The position numbers and the translations under genes were made by a program. The notes below the pieces were generated by a model. It was not told where the DNA came from. It did not search any database and worked only from the letters and a program-made list of their open reading frames with translations. From the NCBI GenBank assembly GCA_021793405.1, contig JAJYSV010000022.1:1-55681 (forward strand): DNA of 55,681 nucleotides, in the 5' to 3' direction. Source of the stretch: Acidobacteriota bacterium (GTDB lineage Bacteria; Acidobacteriota; Terriglobia; Terriglobales; Acidobacteriaceae). Of the stretch, positions 18,226 to 31,988 are shown in pieces; position 1 is the first letter of the stretch; each line of letters begins with the position of its first letter.

Positions 18226-18939
18226 TCACTCATTCAAGGTGAAAACAACACTGATTGTCGTATCGACGTCGACAGGTACCCCATCTAGTATCGTTGGCCG
18301 ATAGCGCCAGCGTCGCACTGCGTCCAACGCGCTCTGCTGAAGCATAGGCGGCCCGCTGACGACCTTCAGGTCCGCAATGGTCCCATCCTTCCCAATGGTT
18401 GCAGCCAGAACGACGGTGCCCTGAATGCGCGCTGCTTTCGCAATCGCCGGATAGGTAGGAGTGATCTGCTCAATCAGCTTGCTCTGCTCGACGCCGGAGG
18501 ACACCACAATCTTTTTCGGCGGAGCCACCTTCACGACCGGGCCGTTTCCCATGCCGCCGAGAATGCCCCCCATCACGCCCCCGGCACTGCTGCCAAGGCC
18601 ACCCATACCCTCCACAGCTCCCGGAGGCGGGGCCGAGGTCTTCACCATGCTGATGGTATGTGGAATCGTGCTGGGCGCTCTTAGTTGTTCCTCCATCGAC
18701 TGGACATGGACCTGCACAACTTTGACCTCCGGCGGCGGTGGTGGCGGCGGCGGTGGTGGCGGCGGCGGTGCCACGAGCAAGGTCGCCAGGGCCTGGTTGG
18801 GCAGCGCTTCCGGATAAATCAGAGGAATCAGGACCAAAATGATGACCACGCTGGCGTTCAAAATTGCCGTTGCGATCATCCAATACTTGCTTTTTGTTTT
18901 TATTTTGCCAGCCGACTCAAACATGCTGTCTTCGAACAT
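18226..18939 (-). CDS. tonB: TonB-family energy transducer
   Basis: A 237-residue protein with an N-terminal membrane anchor (YWMIATAILNASVVIILVLI) and a tract of about 13 consecutive Pro followed by EVKVVQVHV. After a Gly-rich linker (GMGGLGSSAGGVMGGILGG) comes a C-terminal TonB domain (QITPTYPAIAKAARIQGTVV, then VVSGPPMLQQSALDAVRRWR and YRP). It couples the ExbBD proton channel to outer-membrane transporters. It leads the operon and has GGGGG before the ATG. The Pro tract spans the periplasm and is shorter than the Pro/Lys spacer of E. coli TonB. Confidence 0.92.
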   Translation of the reverse strand: MFEDSMFESAGKIKTKSKYWMIATAILNASVVIILVLIPLIYPEALPNQALATLLVAPPPPPPPPPPPPPEVKVVQVHVQSMEEQLRAPSTIPHTISMVKTSAPPPGAVEGMGGLGSSAGGVMGGILGGMGNGPVVKVAPPKKIVVSSGVEQSKLIEQITPTYPAIAKAARIQGTVVLAATIGKDGTIADLKVVSGPPMLQQSALDAVRRWRYRPTILDGVPVDVDTTISVVFTLNE

Positions 18940-19112
18940 ATCAACCCCCTAGGCACCGTACCACCAAAGTCCATTTTTCCTTAGACACCGGAAGCCCGGT
19001 GCAAGGTTCCCGGATCCTGAAAAATAATTGTGGCCATGTCGCTTGCGGGGCACCCAGCTGCGCTTATGGTTCGCCGCGCCTCGCCATGGTCGTTCTGAAA
19101 GATTGTCGTCAT

Positions 19113-20318
19113 TTATGTCCGCGCCCGTTTCCCCGCCGGCAACGCGGCCGCCTTGCCCCGCCTCGCCCGCCAATCCTGATAGGCAACCAGCATCGGTGCC
19201 GCCACCGCAATCGAAGAGTAGGTTCCAATCAGAATGCCGATGACCAGGGCGAACGAGAAACCATTCAGTACTTCTCCGCCAAACAAGAACAGCGACAAGA
19301 CCGTCAAAAACGTCAGGCCGGAGGTCAATACGGTTCGGCTCAGCGTCTGGTTGATGCTCTTGTTCACAATTTCGGACAGCGTGGCGCGGCGCAACAGGCG
19401 CAGGTTCTCGCGGATACGATCGAATACCACGATGGTGTCATTCATGGAATAGCCGATCAGCGTAAGGATGGCGGCCACCACGGTCAACGTCATCTCCCGA
19501 TTCGCCAGACTGAAGGCTCCCACCGTAATCAGCGTGTCGTGGAAGACTGCCACCACTGCGGCCACGCCATAGATCAGCTCAAATCGGAACCACAGATAAA
19601 CCAGCATTCCGGCCAGCGAGTAGAGCGTGGCCAGCAATGCCTGGCGGCGCAGTTGCGCGCCCACCTGCGGCCCAACAATCTCCACATTGCGCACCGTGAA
19701 GCCGGATAAATCTGCTCCCTGCTCCAGCGCGGCCACCACAGACGGATCTACCTGCCCATTCAGCTCGGCAATGGAGCCGAGCAGCCCATCTTTCACCTTG
19801 TCACGATAGTTCAAAATTGCGTCCGCAATTTGCGGATAGCGCACTTGCTCAACCGCCGGATTATTGAGATGCATCGGATCGGCCTGCATCAAAAAGGCTG
19901 TGAGCGTCTCTTGCGTGGCGTTGTCCAGATCCAGCTTCCCCGCATTGGCAGCCCCGTTGAGCGCATAATTTCGTTGCAGCGTCTGCACGATGGCGGCGCG
20001 TCCGGTATCGAGCGCAGCCTCCCTGGTATCGCGCTGCGGCAGCGAAACGATGATTTCGTTGTCCGCCGGGTGCCCAAACCTCACGATACTCACATCGTGC
20101 AAACCGACCCGGTCGGCTGCCTGTCGAACGCGATTCAGGTCCGGCGACTGGTCGAACTTCAGATAGATGAGCGTGCCGCCCTTGAAGTCCACCCCCAGCG
20201 GCAGGCCGTGCCAGAAGAACAGTGACAGCAGGCCCGAAACGCTGAAAATCAACGAAAAGGCGAGAAAATACCACTTCTTTCCCAGCCAGTCGATATTTAC
20301 TTCATGAAAAAATTCCAC
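19113..20318 (-). CDS. secF: Protein translocase subunit SecF
   Basis: A 401-residue protein with six membrane spans and the SecF features VDFKGGTLIYLKF after the first span and YSMNDTIVVFDRIRENLRL in the RND-type domain, ending in LVIGILIGTYSSIAVAAPML. With SecD it uses the proton gradient to pull secreted proteins across the inner membrane. The frame is open to 20399, but GTG 20318 has GGAG six bases upstream and starts directly at the typical SecF N-terminus (EFFHEVNIDWLGKKWYFLAF). It is the last gene of tgt-yajC-secD-secF. Confidence 0.95.
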   Translation of the reverse strand: MEFFHEVNIDWLGKKWYFLAFSLIFSVSGLLSLFFWHGLPLGVDFKGGTLIYLKFDQSPDLNRVRQAADRVGLHDVSIVRFGHPADNEIIVSLPQRDTREAALDTGRAAIVQTLQRNYALNGAANAGKLDLDNATQETLTAFLMQADPMHLNNPAVEQVRYPQIADAILNYRDKVKDGLLGSIAELNGQVDPSVVAALEQGADLSGFTVRNVEIVGPQVGAQLRRQALLATLYSLAGMLVYLWFRFELIYGVAAVVAVFHDTLITVGAFSLANREMTLTVVAAILTLIGYSMNDTIVVFDRIRENLRLLRRATLSEIVNKSINQTLSRTVLTSGLTFLTVLSLFLFGGEVLNGFSFALVIGILIGTYSSIAVAAPMLVAYQDWRARRGKAAALPAGKRART

Positions 20319-20401
20319 GCCGTGCTCCGATACATAACATTCAAAAAAGTGAAGCCGCTCTCCGCAGTTGCGGGCTCTCACCCGGCGGAGTCGCTGCAAC
20401 C

Positions 20402-22015
20402 TTACCCGATCGAAATCGCCTCGCCACGCTGCCTGCGGTTCAAATTCGCTTCAAAGATAACCCGCGAGACAAACACCGCGGTAAACAGGTTCGCCAGCAA
20501 ACCAAACACCAGCGTGGTGGCGAAACCCTTGACCGGTCCGGTTCCGAACAGGAACAGGATGGCGGCGGAAACAATCGTCGTCACGTGCGTATCGATGATG
20601 GTCTGGAAAGCATGGGAAAATCCCTGGTCGACGGCCGCCGCGGGTGATTTCCCGGCCCGCAGTTCTTCTCGTATTCGCTCAAAGATCAGCACGTTGGAAT
20701 CCACGCCCATACCAATGGTCAGAATCACTCCCGCAATTCCCGGCAAGGTCAGCGTTGCATGGGTATATCCCATGAATCCCAGCAGAATCACCAGGTTTAG
20801 AATCAACGCCAGGTCCGCATTGATGCCCGCGCCATGGTAGTAGAACAACATGAACGCCAGCACCGCGATCAAACCCGCGATTGCCGCCTCTACGCCATGA
20901 CGGATCGAATCCGCCCCCAGCGAAGGCCCGATCGTGCGCTCCTCCAGAAAGCGAATCGAAGCCGGCAGCGCGCCCGTGCGCAGCATCAGCGATAAATTCT
21001 GCGCTTCCTCCTGCGTAATCCCGCCCCCGGAAATCTGTCCCTGATCGCGAATGGCGCCCTCGATGGTCGCCACTTCGCGGACGCTGTTGTCGAGCACAAT
21101 CGCCATACTCTTGCCAATGTTGGCGCTCGTGTATTGGTAAAAATGGTCGCCACCGGCAGTCGTCAGCGTAAAACTGACATCCGGCCGGCCATTGACGTCG
21201 GTCGACGGTTGGGCATCGCGGAATTCCGTGCCTGCCACAATTGGAATTCTGTTCAGCAGATAATACTGTCCGCCTGCGCTGGCGCCTTGCTCAGCCTTGA
21301 GCAGCTCGGAATTTACGGGCAAGGTCCCGCCGTTGGCCTGCAGTGCACCCTGCTCGTCCGGATACGGTCCGCCCAGTACCTCGTGGATTTCCAGCCGCGC
21401 GGTCGATTGGATCACGTCCTTCACCCGGCCTGGATCGTCGATGCCCGGCAGCTCCACCAAAATCTCATTCGTCCCCGGACCATACTCCTCAATCACCGGT
21501 TCACTCACGCCCAAGTTATCGATCCGCTCGCGGATGGTCTCAATCGACTGCTGCAATGCGCGCTGTTCGATATCCCGCACCACCGAGACCTTCATGGTCA
21601 GCGCGTAAGAGTTGTCGGCGCCGGAGGCAATATCGTACTGCGCCGCGTAATGGTCTTCCAATACGGATCGCACCGCATTATCCTTGTCCAGCGGCACGCC
21701 GGTCACGCGAATGATCTGCGGCTGGCCTTTCGGATCGGGCTTCGTTGCTGTTGCCCCGGTCGCGCCGGACGTCTGCAAGTCCGTGAGGATACGCTGCAGA
21801 TCGCTGTCGCTGGTCGCGCCCACGGCTTCCGACACCATCACCTGCAAAATCAGGTGGGTACCGCCGCTTAAGTCGAGTCCGAGATGAATGCGGTCCGTGA
21901 TCGATTGCTTCAGCGCCGCCGGACTGAATCCCTTGGGAACACCGACGAAGCCGCCGATAAAGATCAGCAGAATGGCGAGGATCAGGATAGTTTTTTGAGT
22001 CAGATTCTTACGCAT
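20402..22015 (-). CDS. secD: Protein translocase subunit SecD
   Basis: A 537-residue inner-membrane protein. The first span is followed by IHLGLDLSGGTHLILQVMVS, then the large periplasmic P1 head (RIDNLGVSEPVIEEYGPGTN, VELPGIDDPGRVKDV), and then five C-terminal spans with TIGMGVDSNVLIFERIREEL. It partners SecF and YajC. The usual SecD length is 500-620, so the gene is complete. No convincing Shine-Dalgarno is visible before ATG 22015, so it may depend on coupling to yajC, whose stop is 54 bases upstream. Confidence 0.95.
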   Translation of the reverse strand: MRKNLTQKTILILAILLIFIGGFVGVPKGFSPAALKQSITDRIHLGLDLSGGTHLILQVMVSEAVGATSDSDLQRILTDLQTSGATGATATKPDPKGQPQIIRVTGVPLDKDNAVRSVLEDHYAAQYDIASGADNSYALTMKVSVVRDIEQRALQQSIETIRERIDNLGVSEPVIEEYGPGTNEILVELPGIDDPGRVKDVIQSTARLEIHEVLGGPYPDEQGALQANGGTLPVNSELLKAEQGASAGGQYYLLNRIPIVAGTEFRDAQPSTDVNGRPDVSFTLTTAGGDHFYQYTSANIGKSMAIVLDNSVREVATIEGAIRDQGQISGGGITQEEAQNLSLMLRTGALPASIRFLEERTIGPSLGADSIRHGVEAAIAGLIAVLAFMLFYYHGAGINADLALILNLVILLGFMGYTHATLTLPGIAGVILTIGMGVDSNVLIFERIREELRAGKSPAAAVDQGFSHAFQTIIDTHVTTIVSAAILFLFGTGPVKGFATTLVFGLLANLFTAVFVSRVIFEANLNRRQRGEAISIG

Positions 22016-22069
22016 GGAGGTCTACAAAGGTGCTGATAAATTGTGGGGATTTCCGGCTGGCGTCACGCT

Positions 22070-22384
22070 TCATGGCTTCGATTGATCCTCGTCCGTGGTG
22101 ACGCTCGCAATGGCAGACTTGACGACTTCCAGTTTGATATTGTCCGGCGCCACGCGCAATTGAACGATATCTTCCTTCACTGAAATAACCATTCCCCGAA
22201 TGCCACCCGTGGTGGTCACCCTGTCACCCGACTTCAACTTGGACAGCATCTCCTGCCAGGTCTTCTGCCGCCTCTGGCCAGGACGAATCATGAACAGATA
22301 AAAGACGACAAAGATAAGAATGAACGGCGCGAACGTAGTCAGGCTCTGCAGCGGGTTCGCGGCGAAACAAAGAAGCGAGATCAT
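22070..22384 (-). CDS. yajC: Preprotein translocase subunit YajC
   Basis: A 104-residue protein with a single N-terminal membrane span (TFAPFILIFVVFYLFMIRPG) and a basic cytoplasmic tail with GDRVTTTGGIRGMVISVKED. It is an accessory factor of SecDF. ATG 22384 is preceded by GAGGAAAG. Its position between tgt and secD matches the widespread tgt-yajC-secD-secF order. Confidence 0.94.
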   Translation of the reverse strand: MISLLCFAANPLQSLTTFAPFILIFVVFYLFMIRPGQRRQKTWQEMLSKLKSGDRVTTTGGIRGMVISVKEDIVQLRVAPDNIKLEVVKSAIASVTTDEDQSKP

Positions 22385-22569
22385 GCGGTGCTTTCCTCTT
22401 GTCTTGCGGCAGCCAGTCTTTTTTAGGAGGCGGGGCCGGTGGTCCAATGTGAAATTCCTGCTGCCGGCAATTGCGCGAGCCAGAAAACTGGTTCCTGCTC
22501 CATCTCAATTTCCTGCATCTACCATCCAAGTGGGTAGTGTGTGGATCCTCTGGGTTTGCCCTGAATCTT

Positions 22570-24768
<2,199 letters not shown>

Positions 24769-24819
24769 CTGAACCTTCGTCGGCTGACACAACCAGCATT
24801 TGAATAAACCTCCGCGCAG

Positions 24820-25317
24820 CTAGGGCTCGTCCGTGTACGACTCGCAGCGGATCTGGCCCAGCGGAGCAACCAGATCTGCTGCCGGAATCGTAAACCAGGG
24901 CTGCCCCTCGATCTGCTGAATCGCGGCTGCAAACGAACCTTCCGTCGCCTCTCCACCGAAGGGCGGCTCGACGAAATGGATGTCCCCTGCCCCATCGCCG
25001 GAGCGGAGAAAGCTGGTGCCATTTTGTATGTCGAGAATCGGATGACGGCCTTTTTCCGTGAAAAAGATAGAAAATGCCTTGCCGGTCGAGTGACTCGATC
25101 CTGCGGTCGCCACGACGTACAGAGTTTTGTGCCCCGGATACGACGTTGCATCGATCCTGTATCCGAAGCTGAGTGCCGCGGCTCCGGGGCTAGGTAGTTG
25201 CTTCTTCGCCGTTAAACACGCAGCGGCATGCACCAGCAGCGGCGGTGCCTGCTCCTGCGCAATTGCCACACAACTCAACCCTCCCAGGCATAGGAGTAGC
25301 ATGCAGAACTTTTTCAA
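24820..25317 (-). CDS. Small secreted protein of unknown function
   Basis: A 165-residue protein with a clear signal peptide (MKKFCMLLLCLGGLSCVAIA then Q). The mature part is hydrophilic, with TLYVVATAGSSHSTGKAFSI and a few Cys near each end (HAAACLTAKK, GQIRCESY). No family was recognised. It is encoded convergent with the previous unknown secreted gene. Bases 25318-25564 upstream, before the clpB stop, hold no supported gene. Confidence 0.55.
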   Translation of the reverse strand: MKKFCMLLLCLGGLSCVAIAQEQAPPLLVHAAACLTAKKQLPSPGAAALSFGYRIDATSYPGHKTLYVVATAGSSHSTGKAFSIFFTEKGRHPILDIQNGTSFLRSGDGAGDIHFVEPPFGGEATEGSFAAAIQQIEGQPWFTIPAADLVAPLGQIRCESYTDEP

Positions 25318-25564
25318 ATCGGTTCTCCCCAGTCGCGATCAGTGTAGCTGAATACGGGTTGCCCCTGCCGCCCGAATCGATCGCACCCCATTTCTTCGCC
25401 ACGACTCACGAAAAAATTCCGGCGGGGCCTGTTATTAACGAAGGGAGTTATTACAGCGGACTTAAAAATCCTCCACTCGCCCCGAGACATGGGAATCAAG
25501 AAGGTCGGCATCGCGAGAAGCTTGTTTGACATGACTTCCGGCAGAATTGTCTCCGCCGGCGTCA

Positions 25565-28195
<2,631 letters not shown>

Positions 28196-28255
28196 CGTCA
28201 ATGTCCTGCTTTCGTGTGAACTTTCTGAACCAATATATATATGGATGGAGAAAAC

Positions 28256-28293
28256 AGGGCAGGGGTCGCGCCTTCGCGCGAAAGACCTGCCCC
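28256..28293 (-). promoter_or_regulatory. Hairpin in the hsp20-clpB gap
   Basis: Arms GGGCAGGGGTC (28257-28267) and GACCTGCCCC (28284-28293) pair with one bulge around a loop that itself contains CGCGC complements. It lies between the hsp20 stop and the clpB start, with no T-tract on the minus strand, so an attenuating or mRNA-stabilising structure is more likely than a full terminator. Confidence 0.45.
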
Positions 28294-28322
28294 TGGATAG
28301 GAAAAATACTGCGACAACACCT

Positions 28323-28829
28323 TTATGCTGCGGGTTTCGATTCGGTCGATTTCGACTCCACAGTTTTCGGCCCGCCGCCGGCAGTTGCCCCGCTCACCGA
28401 GACCTTAATTTGTTTCGGCTTCGCTTCCGCACGTTTGCCCAGCTCGATCGTCAAAACGCCGGCATCGTAATGCGCCTTCACGCTCTCCTGGTCCAGCGTA
28501 TTGGGAAGCGTAAATACGCGGGCAAAACTGCCATAGCGGCGCTCCACGCGATGATAATTTTCTTCCTTGGTTTCTTTTTCAAAGCGGCGCTCGCCGCGAA
28601 CCGTCAGCGCGTTGTTCTCCAATTGAATGTCGAAGTCCTCCAGCTTCATGCCGGGAACCTCCAGCTTCAGCACAATATGGTTCGCATCTTCATAGATGTC
28701 GACGGGCGGAACAAATGCACTGGATGAAAGGGATTCATCCTCACCGCGATTCGCCTCCCGTAGCAGCGAATTCAGGCTGTTTTGCAGAGCATACATCTCT
28801 TGAAACGGCGTCCAACGAGTAATTGCCAT
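28323..28829 (-). CDS. Hsp20/alpha-crystallin small heat-shock protein
   Basis: A 168-residue holdase. The N-terminal arm has [20 protein letters not shown]. The alpha-crystallin domain spans about 45-140 ([74 protein letters not shown]). A Thr/Ser/Lys-rich tail lacks a clear I-x-I motif. It binds unfolding proteins and hands them to ClpB/DnaK. GGGAGG precedes ATG 28829. No CIRCE element was found upstream. Confidence 0.92.
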   Translation of the reverse strand: MAITRWTPFQEMYALQNSLNSLLREANRGEDESLSSSAFVPPVDIYEDANHIVLKLEVPGMKLEDFDIQLENNALTVRGERRFEKETKEENYHRVERRYGSFARVFTLPNTLDQESVKAHYDAGVLTIELGKRAEAKPKQIKVSVSGATAGGGPKTVESKSTESKPAA

Positions 28830-29015
28830 GGAATTTCCTCCCTACAGATGAAATAGGTGGGGACGCGGCGGACGAGTTGCGCCAGTCCAGCCGGTTCGCC
28901 TGGAAAATACTATAACACAACAGGAAGATAATGTGAGTGAAATATTGTCATATTCCAAAAATTATCGGCGTCCGGGTCCCAGATTCCTTGCATTCTCCCC
29001 AATCCTGTCCCCATG

Positions 29016-29044
29016 TGGCCTCCAAGTGTTGGAAAAGGAGGCCA
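29016..29044. repeat. 8-bp inverted repeat upstream of hsp20
   Basis: TGGCCTCC and GGAGGCCA flank a 13-base spacer in the 288-base gap between the flavoprotein stop (29118) and hsp20. It could close the flavoprotein transcript or serve as an operator. The rest of the gap shows no gene. Confidence 0.35.
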
Positions 29045-29117
29045 TTTGAGGTTGGATTGCGGATTTCCCACCTGCCCTGGTGGTATTTGGAGGCGAAACG
29101 CAACGATTGGAGTAATG

Positions 29118-30473
29118 TCAGGCTGTCTCGACATGGTCCCGGATGTACCTGTTGCGGAATTTTCCCTTGGAGTCGAATTCCTGGGTGAGGGCCCGGAAGT
29201 CCTGGATGCGAGGGTAGAGCGGCGCGATTTCACGGGTTTCCATGGTAAAGACCTTGGCCCAGTGGGGGCGGGCCCCGTATGGGGCGAGCTTGGCCTCAAT
29301 CTGCGGAAGCACGTGCATTACTGCGTCGGATTCGAGCTTCCAGGTGAAGTGGATGGCGAGCGAGGGGCGCTGGTAGGCCATGCTCATCCAGAGGTCGTCG
29401 GCGGCAATGGTGCGGAGTTCCGTGATGTAGAGGTGAGGGGTGATGCTGTCGCGAAGGGTTTCGACAGCGCGGATCGCTTCATACCCGCGATCAAAGGGAA
29501 CGAAAAACTCGGTTTGCAGTTCCTGTCCGCTCGAAGGCGTGAAGTTCATCTTGAAGTGCGGGAGCCGCTCGTACCAAGGCCCCACAATGTTCAGCTGGTC
29601 GGTGCAGGCTTCGGCGGAGTGGCCGGGAATGGGATGGAGTTTTTTCGTCGCGAGCGTTGCGTTGTAAAAGCGGGCGGGAGGGGTGGAGGCGCCGCCCTGA
29701 TCGACCCGGCGCTTGATCCAGACCTCGCTGGCGCGACCGTTCTGCCAGTCCGTAAACAGGGACACACTGTAGCCGGCTCCCATAATGTCGGCGAGGTGGT
29801 GCTCGAGTTCGCTGAAGGGAAGATCCTGGTAGACGATCTGGGTCATGTCGTAGCGCGGCTGGACGGCGAGGGTCAAATGGGTCACCACGCCGAGGGTTCC
29901 GAGAGCCACGACCGCTCCGGCGAAGCGGTCGCCATCCTTGTCGCGGGAAAGGGTGCGAACGGTTCCGTCCGCGGCGACGAACTGGATCGCAGTCACCGCT
30001 GTGGCGAGATTGCCGTTGCCCATTCCTGAGCCGTGTGTCGCGGTGGCGCACGCTCCGCCCACGGAGATGTGCGGCAGAGAAGCCATGTTATGCAGAGCAA
30101 AACCCTTCGCGTCGAGGATGAGCGCCAAGTCGCCGTAGCGGATACCTGCGCCTACGGTTGCGGTGCGCGCTTTGGGGTCGAGGGTCACGTCCGTCAGCTT
30201 CAGCGTGGAGATTTGCGCAATGTGTGAATCGGCGATTCCGTTGAACGAGTGCCGTGTGCCGAGTGCGCGCACCCGCGCAACACTGGAGACGGCATCCTGC
30301 ACTTCAGCAATCGATGCCGGCTGGAAGACTTGATTGGTCGAGTAGTGATAGTTGCCCGACCAATTGGTTCTCGGAATCGTTTCGTCCGCGAATGCCTCGC
30401 GTTTGGGAAGAGTTGTCACCATCATCGCTGCAGCCGTCGCGGCTGAGCCCTTGAGAAATTCTCGTTTGTCCAT
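29118..30473 (-). CDS. FAD-binding alditol/sugar-lactone oxidase-like protein
   Basis: A 451-residue oxidase of the vanillyl-alcohol-oxidase fold. The FAD_binding_4 domain shows VRALGTRHSFNGIAD, where the His is the expected covalent flavin attachment, ATVGAGIRYGDLALILDAKG and SVGGACATATHGSGMGNGNL. The C-terminal D-arabinono-1,4-lactone oxidase domain ends in RPHWAKVF and FRNRYIRDHVE. This resembles alditol (xylitol) oxidases, which oxidise sugar alcohols and release H2O2. The N-terminus MDKREFLKGSAATAAAMMVT is Tat-like but with KR rather than RR. The substrate is not determinable. Confidence 0.8.
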   Translation of the reverse strand: MDKREFLKGSAATAAAMMVTTLPKREAFADETIPRTNWSGNYHYSTNQVFQPASIAEVQDAVSSVARVRALGTRHSFNGIADSHIAQISTLKLTDVTLDPKARTATVGAGIRYGDLALILDAKGFALHNMASLPHISVGGACATATHGSGMGNGNLATAVTAIQFVAADGTVRTLSRDKDGDRFAGAVVALGTLGVVTHLTLAVQPRYDMTQIVYQDLPFSELEHHLADIMGAGYSVSLFTDWQNGRASEVWIKRRVDQGGASTPPARFYNATLATKKLHPIPGHSAEACTDQLNIVGPWYERLPHFKMNFTPSSGQELQTEFFVPFDRGYEAIRAVETLRDSITPHLYITELRTIAADDLWMSMAYQRPSLAIHFTWKLESDAVMHVLPQIEAKLAPYGARPHWAKVFTMETREIAPLYPRIQDFRALTQEFDSKGKFRNRYIRDHVETA

Positions 30474-30879
30474 TGCGCGCCGCCGTTCGGTTCTGTCGGA
30501 ATAATTCTAAGGCAGGAAACTCCGATGGCCGGATCTCGTCCGAATATCCGTTCTTGCTCACGAGCGAGCCTGCCACTGGCATCCAATGTACCCGCACGCC
30601 TCGCAAGCCGTCGAGCAGTCTTCCTCAAGCGGCTACGCCGGAACGCAACTCACGAGTGCGAATCAAAGAAGTCCATATAATATGAAAATCCATCCTCGAT
30701 GAGCGCATTGGCGACTATTCACTTATTGAGAGTTCACTAACGCAGAGCCCGTTTCCGGAGAGTAATCGTACCCAGAAGGAGTTCTTACGCAGAACTCTCG
30801 AAATGGATCAAAATACCCTCATCCGTGGGCGAGCCATGGGGCCTGATTTCCAGTTTGCTGAGAGTATTGCGAATCAATG
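30474..30879. other. Intergenic stretch without a recognisable gene
   Basis: About 400 bases between the flavoprotein start and the stop of the next minus-strand gene. Only very short frames occur. No tRNA, hairpin or repeat was recognised. The local composition is AT-richer than the flanks. Confidence 0.5.
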
Positions 30880-31476
30880 CTATTGAGCACCTAGCTCCCG
30901 CATCATCCTATCCACCGACTCCGCTGGACACATAACTGCATGGCGCTCATTTACCCGCCCAGAAGGTTGCACTTCATAGCAGAGATTCAACGAATCGGAC
31001 TTGAACCATTTGCCCAACGTGTCCCAATAAGGAATCGTGCAGACTACATCCCAGTTAGTATCAGGGTTCAAACGCAGCATGAGCGGATTCATCCGCATCG
31101 CGACATCGGGATCAATCGAGACCGGCACGAGCAGGTCAAGAGTGTCCTGCTGGTCAGGAGCGAGGAAAGAGCGCCGGAAAATGTCAGGCGTCGAGGCATT
31201 TATAAATTTTGTGATCTGAGCCGCTCCCGGCGTGAGGTAGGCGCCAGCTCCGCACCACCCCTTACCAATTCGCGCAGTCCTTCCCTTGTTGGTTATCGTC
31301 ACCGTAAGTTGGTCGCCGGAGACGCTCGCATTTGAGTCGTATAAGGTAGGACTATTCGCCCGTAGGCTCAAGTAGGTGAGCGCCAGACCCAGCACGGGGA
31401 TTAGAAAAGCAAGGAGCACTCGATACGATTTTGGCTGCTTGACTGGCCGTATCGTGGCCGCCTTTGATTTAGGCAT
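30880..31476 (-). CDS. Membrane-anchored protein of unknown function
   Basis: A 198-residue protein. A basic N-terminus is followed by one membrane span (YRVLLAFLIPVLGLALTYLS) and an external domain with NASVSGDQLTVTITNKGR, which resembles a beta-sandwich. The external part has Cys in GKGWCGAG, WDVVCTIPYW, LNLCYEV and VMCPAES. No family was recognised. ATG 31476 was chosen; AAGGAG is rather far (about 15 bases) upstream, and TTG 31518 or GTG 31509 are alternatives. Confidence 0.5.
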   Translation of the reverse strand: MPKSKAATIRPVKQPKSYRVLLAFLIPVLGLALTYLSLRANSPTLYDSNASVSGDQLTVTITNKGRTARIGKGWCGAGAYLTPGAAQITKFINASTPDIFRRSFLAPDQQDTLDLLVPVSIDPDVAMRMNPLMLRLNPDTNWDVVCTIPYWDTLGKWFKSDSLNLCYEVQPSGRVNERHAVMCPAESVDRMMRELGAQ

Positions 31477-31610
31477 AATTGCATTGTATTGCTCCTTAAA
31501 TCGAATCACACACGTCAAGTCGGCCTGTCTTTACTAACGCCAGATGATTGAGAATCTCAACTGGCGATAATTGGCCAATGCGCTCACTGAAACCGGGATA
31601 CGCACACTTT

Positions 31611-31656
31611 GCCGGATGCCCCATCCTTCCGCGGCCTTATCGCGGAAGGGTGGGAA
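31611..31656. repeat. Dispersed palindrome, GATGCCCCATCC...GGGTGGGA type
   Basis: CCATCCTTCCGCG and CGCGGAAGGGTGG pair with one G-T mismatch around a six-base loop, preceded by GATGCCC. It has the same architecture as the palindromes near 4224 and 41024. It lies in the 31477-31988 gap, which otherwise has only one more inverted repeat. Confidence 0.6.
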
Positions 31657-31806
31657 GTACACAGCCTGAGTTCCGAAGCAGCCCCTTGTAAACGTCCTTA
31701 TAACCTTCCAACCGCCTTGACGAGTCTCGCAGTCCGCAAGCCGGCACTGCATACCGGTCAATGGCTGCAAAAGCACGTTCTCGCCGCCCGCCTGCAACAC
31801 TCACCT

Positions 31807-31844
31807 CGCCAACATCGAGGGCGCGCTCACCCCCGATGTTGGCG
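31807..31844. repeat. 11-bp perfect inverted repeat upstream of the antiporter gene
   Basis: CGCCAACATCG (31807-31817) and CGATGTTGGCG (31834-31844) are perfect complements across 16 bases. It lies 145 bases before the antiporter start. It may be a regulatory hairpin or a remnant palindromic element. Confidence 0.45.
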
Positions 31845-31988
31845 CTAACTCGGTGGATGCAACCTGTCGCCTCCCCAGAAATTTGGCGTTCTCGCCGTCC
31901 TGCCGTAGAAATAGAGTTAGGCGAAACTTTCCCAGACCGCGTTCGATCCAACATCCTGATAGAACAGGACAAGGCATTTCGATTCTTC

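Noticed and set aside
28830-28940. Possible CIRCE or sigma32 site upstream of hsp20
   Set aside because: No TTAGCACTC/GAGTGCTAA pair and no CTTGAA...CCCCAT spacing could be found.
28910-29299. 129-codon minus-strand frame near the flavoprotein end
   Set aside because: It overlaps the end of the FAD oxidase in another frame and continues into non-coding DNA, with Pro/Ser/Arg-rich composition.
30985-31020. tRNA-like text around ATTCAACGAATCGGACTTGAACC
   Set aside because: No cloverleaf can be drawn around it and it lies within a coding frame on the minus strand.
31761-31988. N-terminal extension of the antiporter frame
   Set aside because: Arg/Pro/Ser-rich with no membrane character and crossing an inverted repeat; the family begins at MSALALFLLQ.
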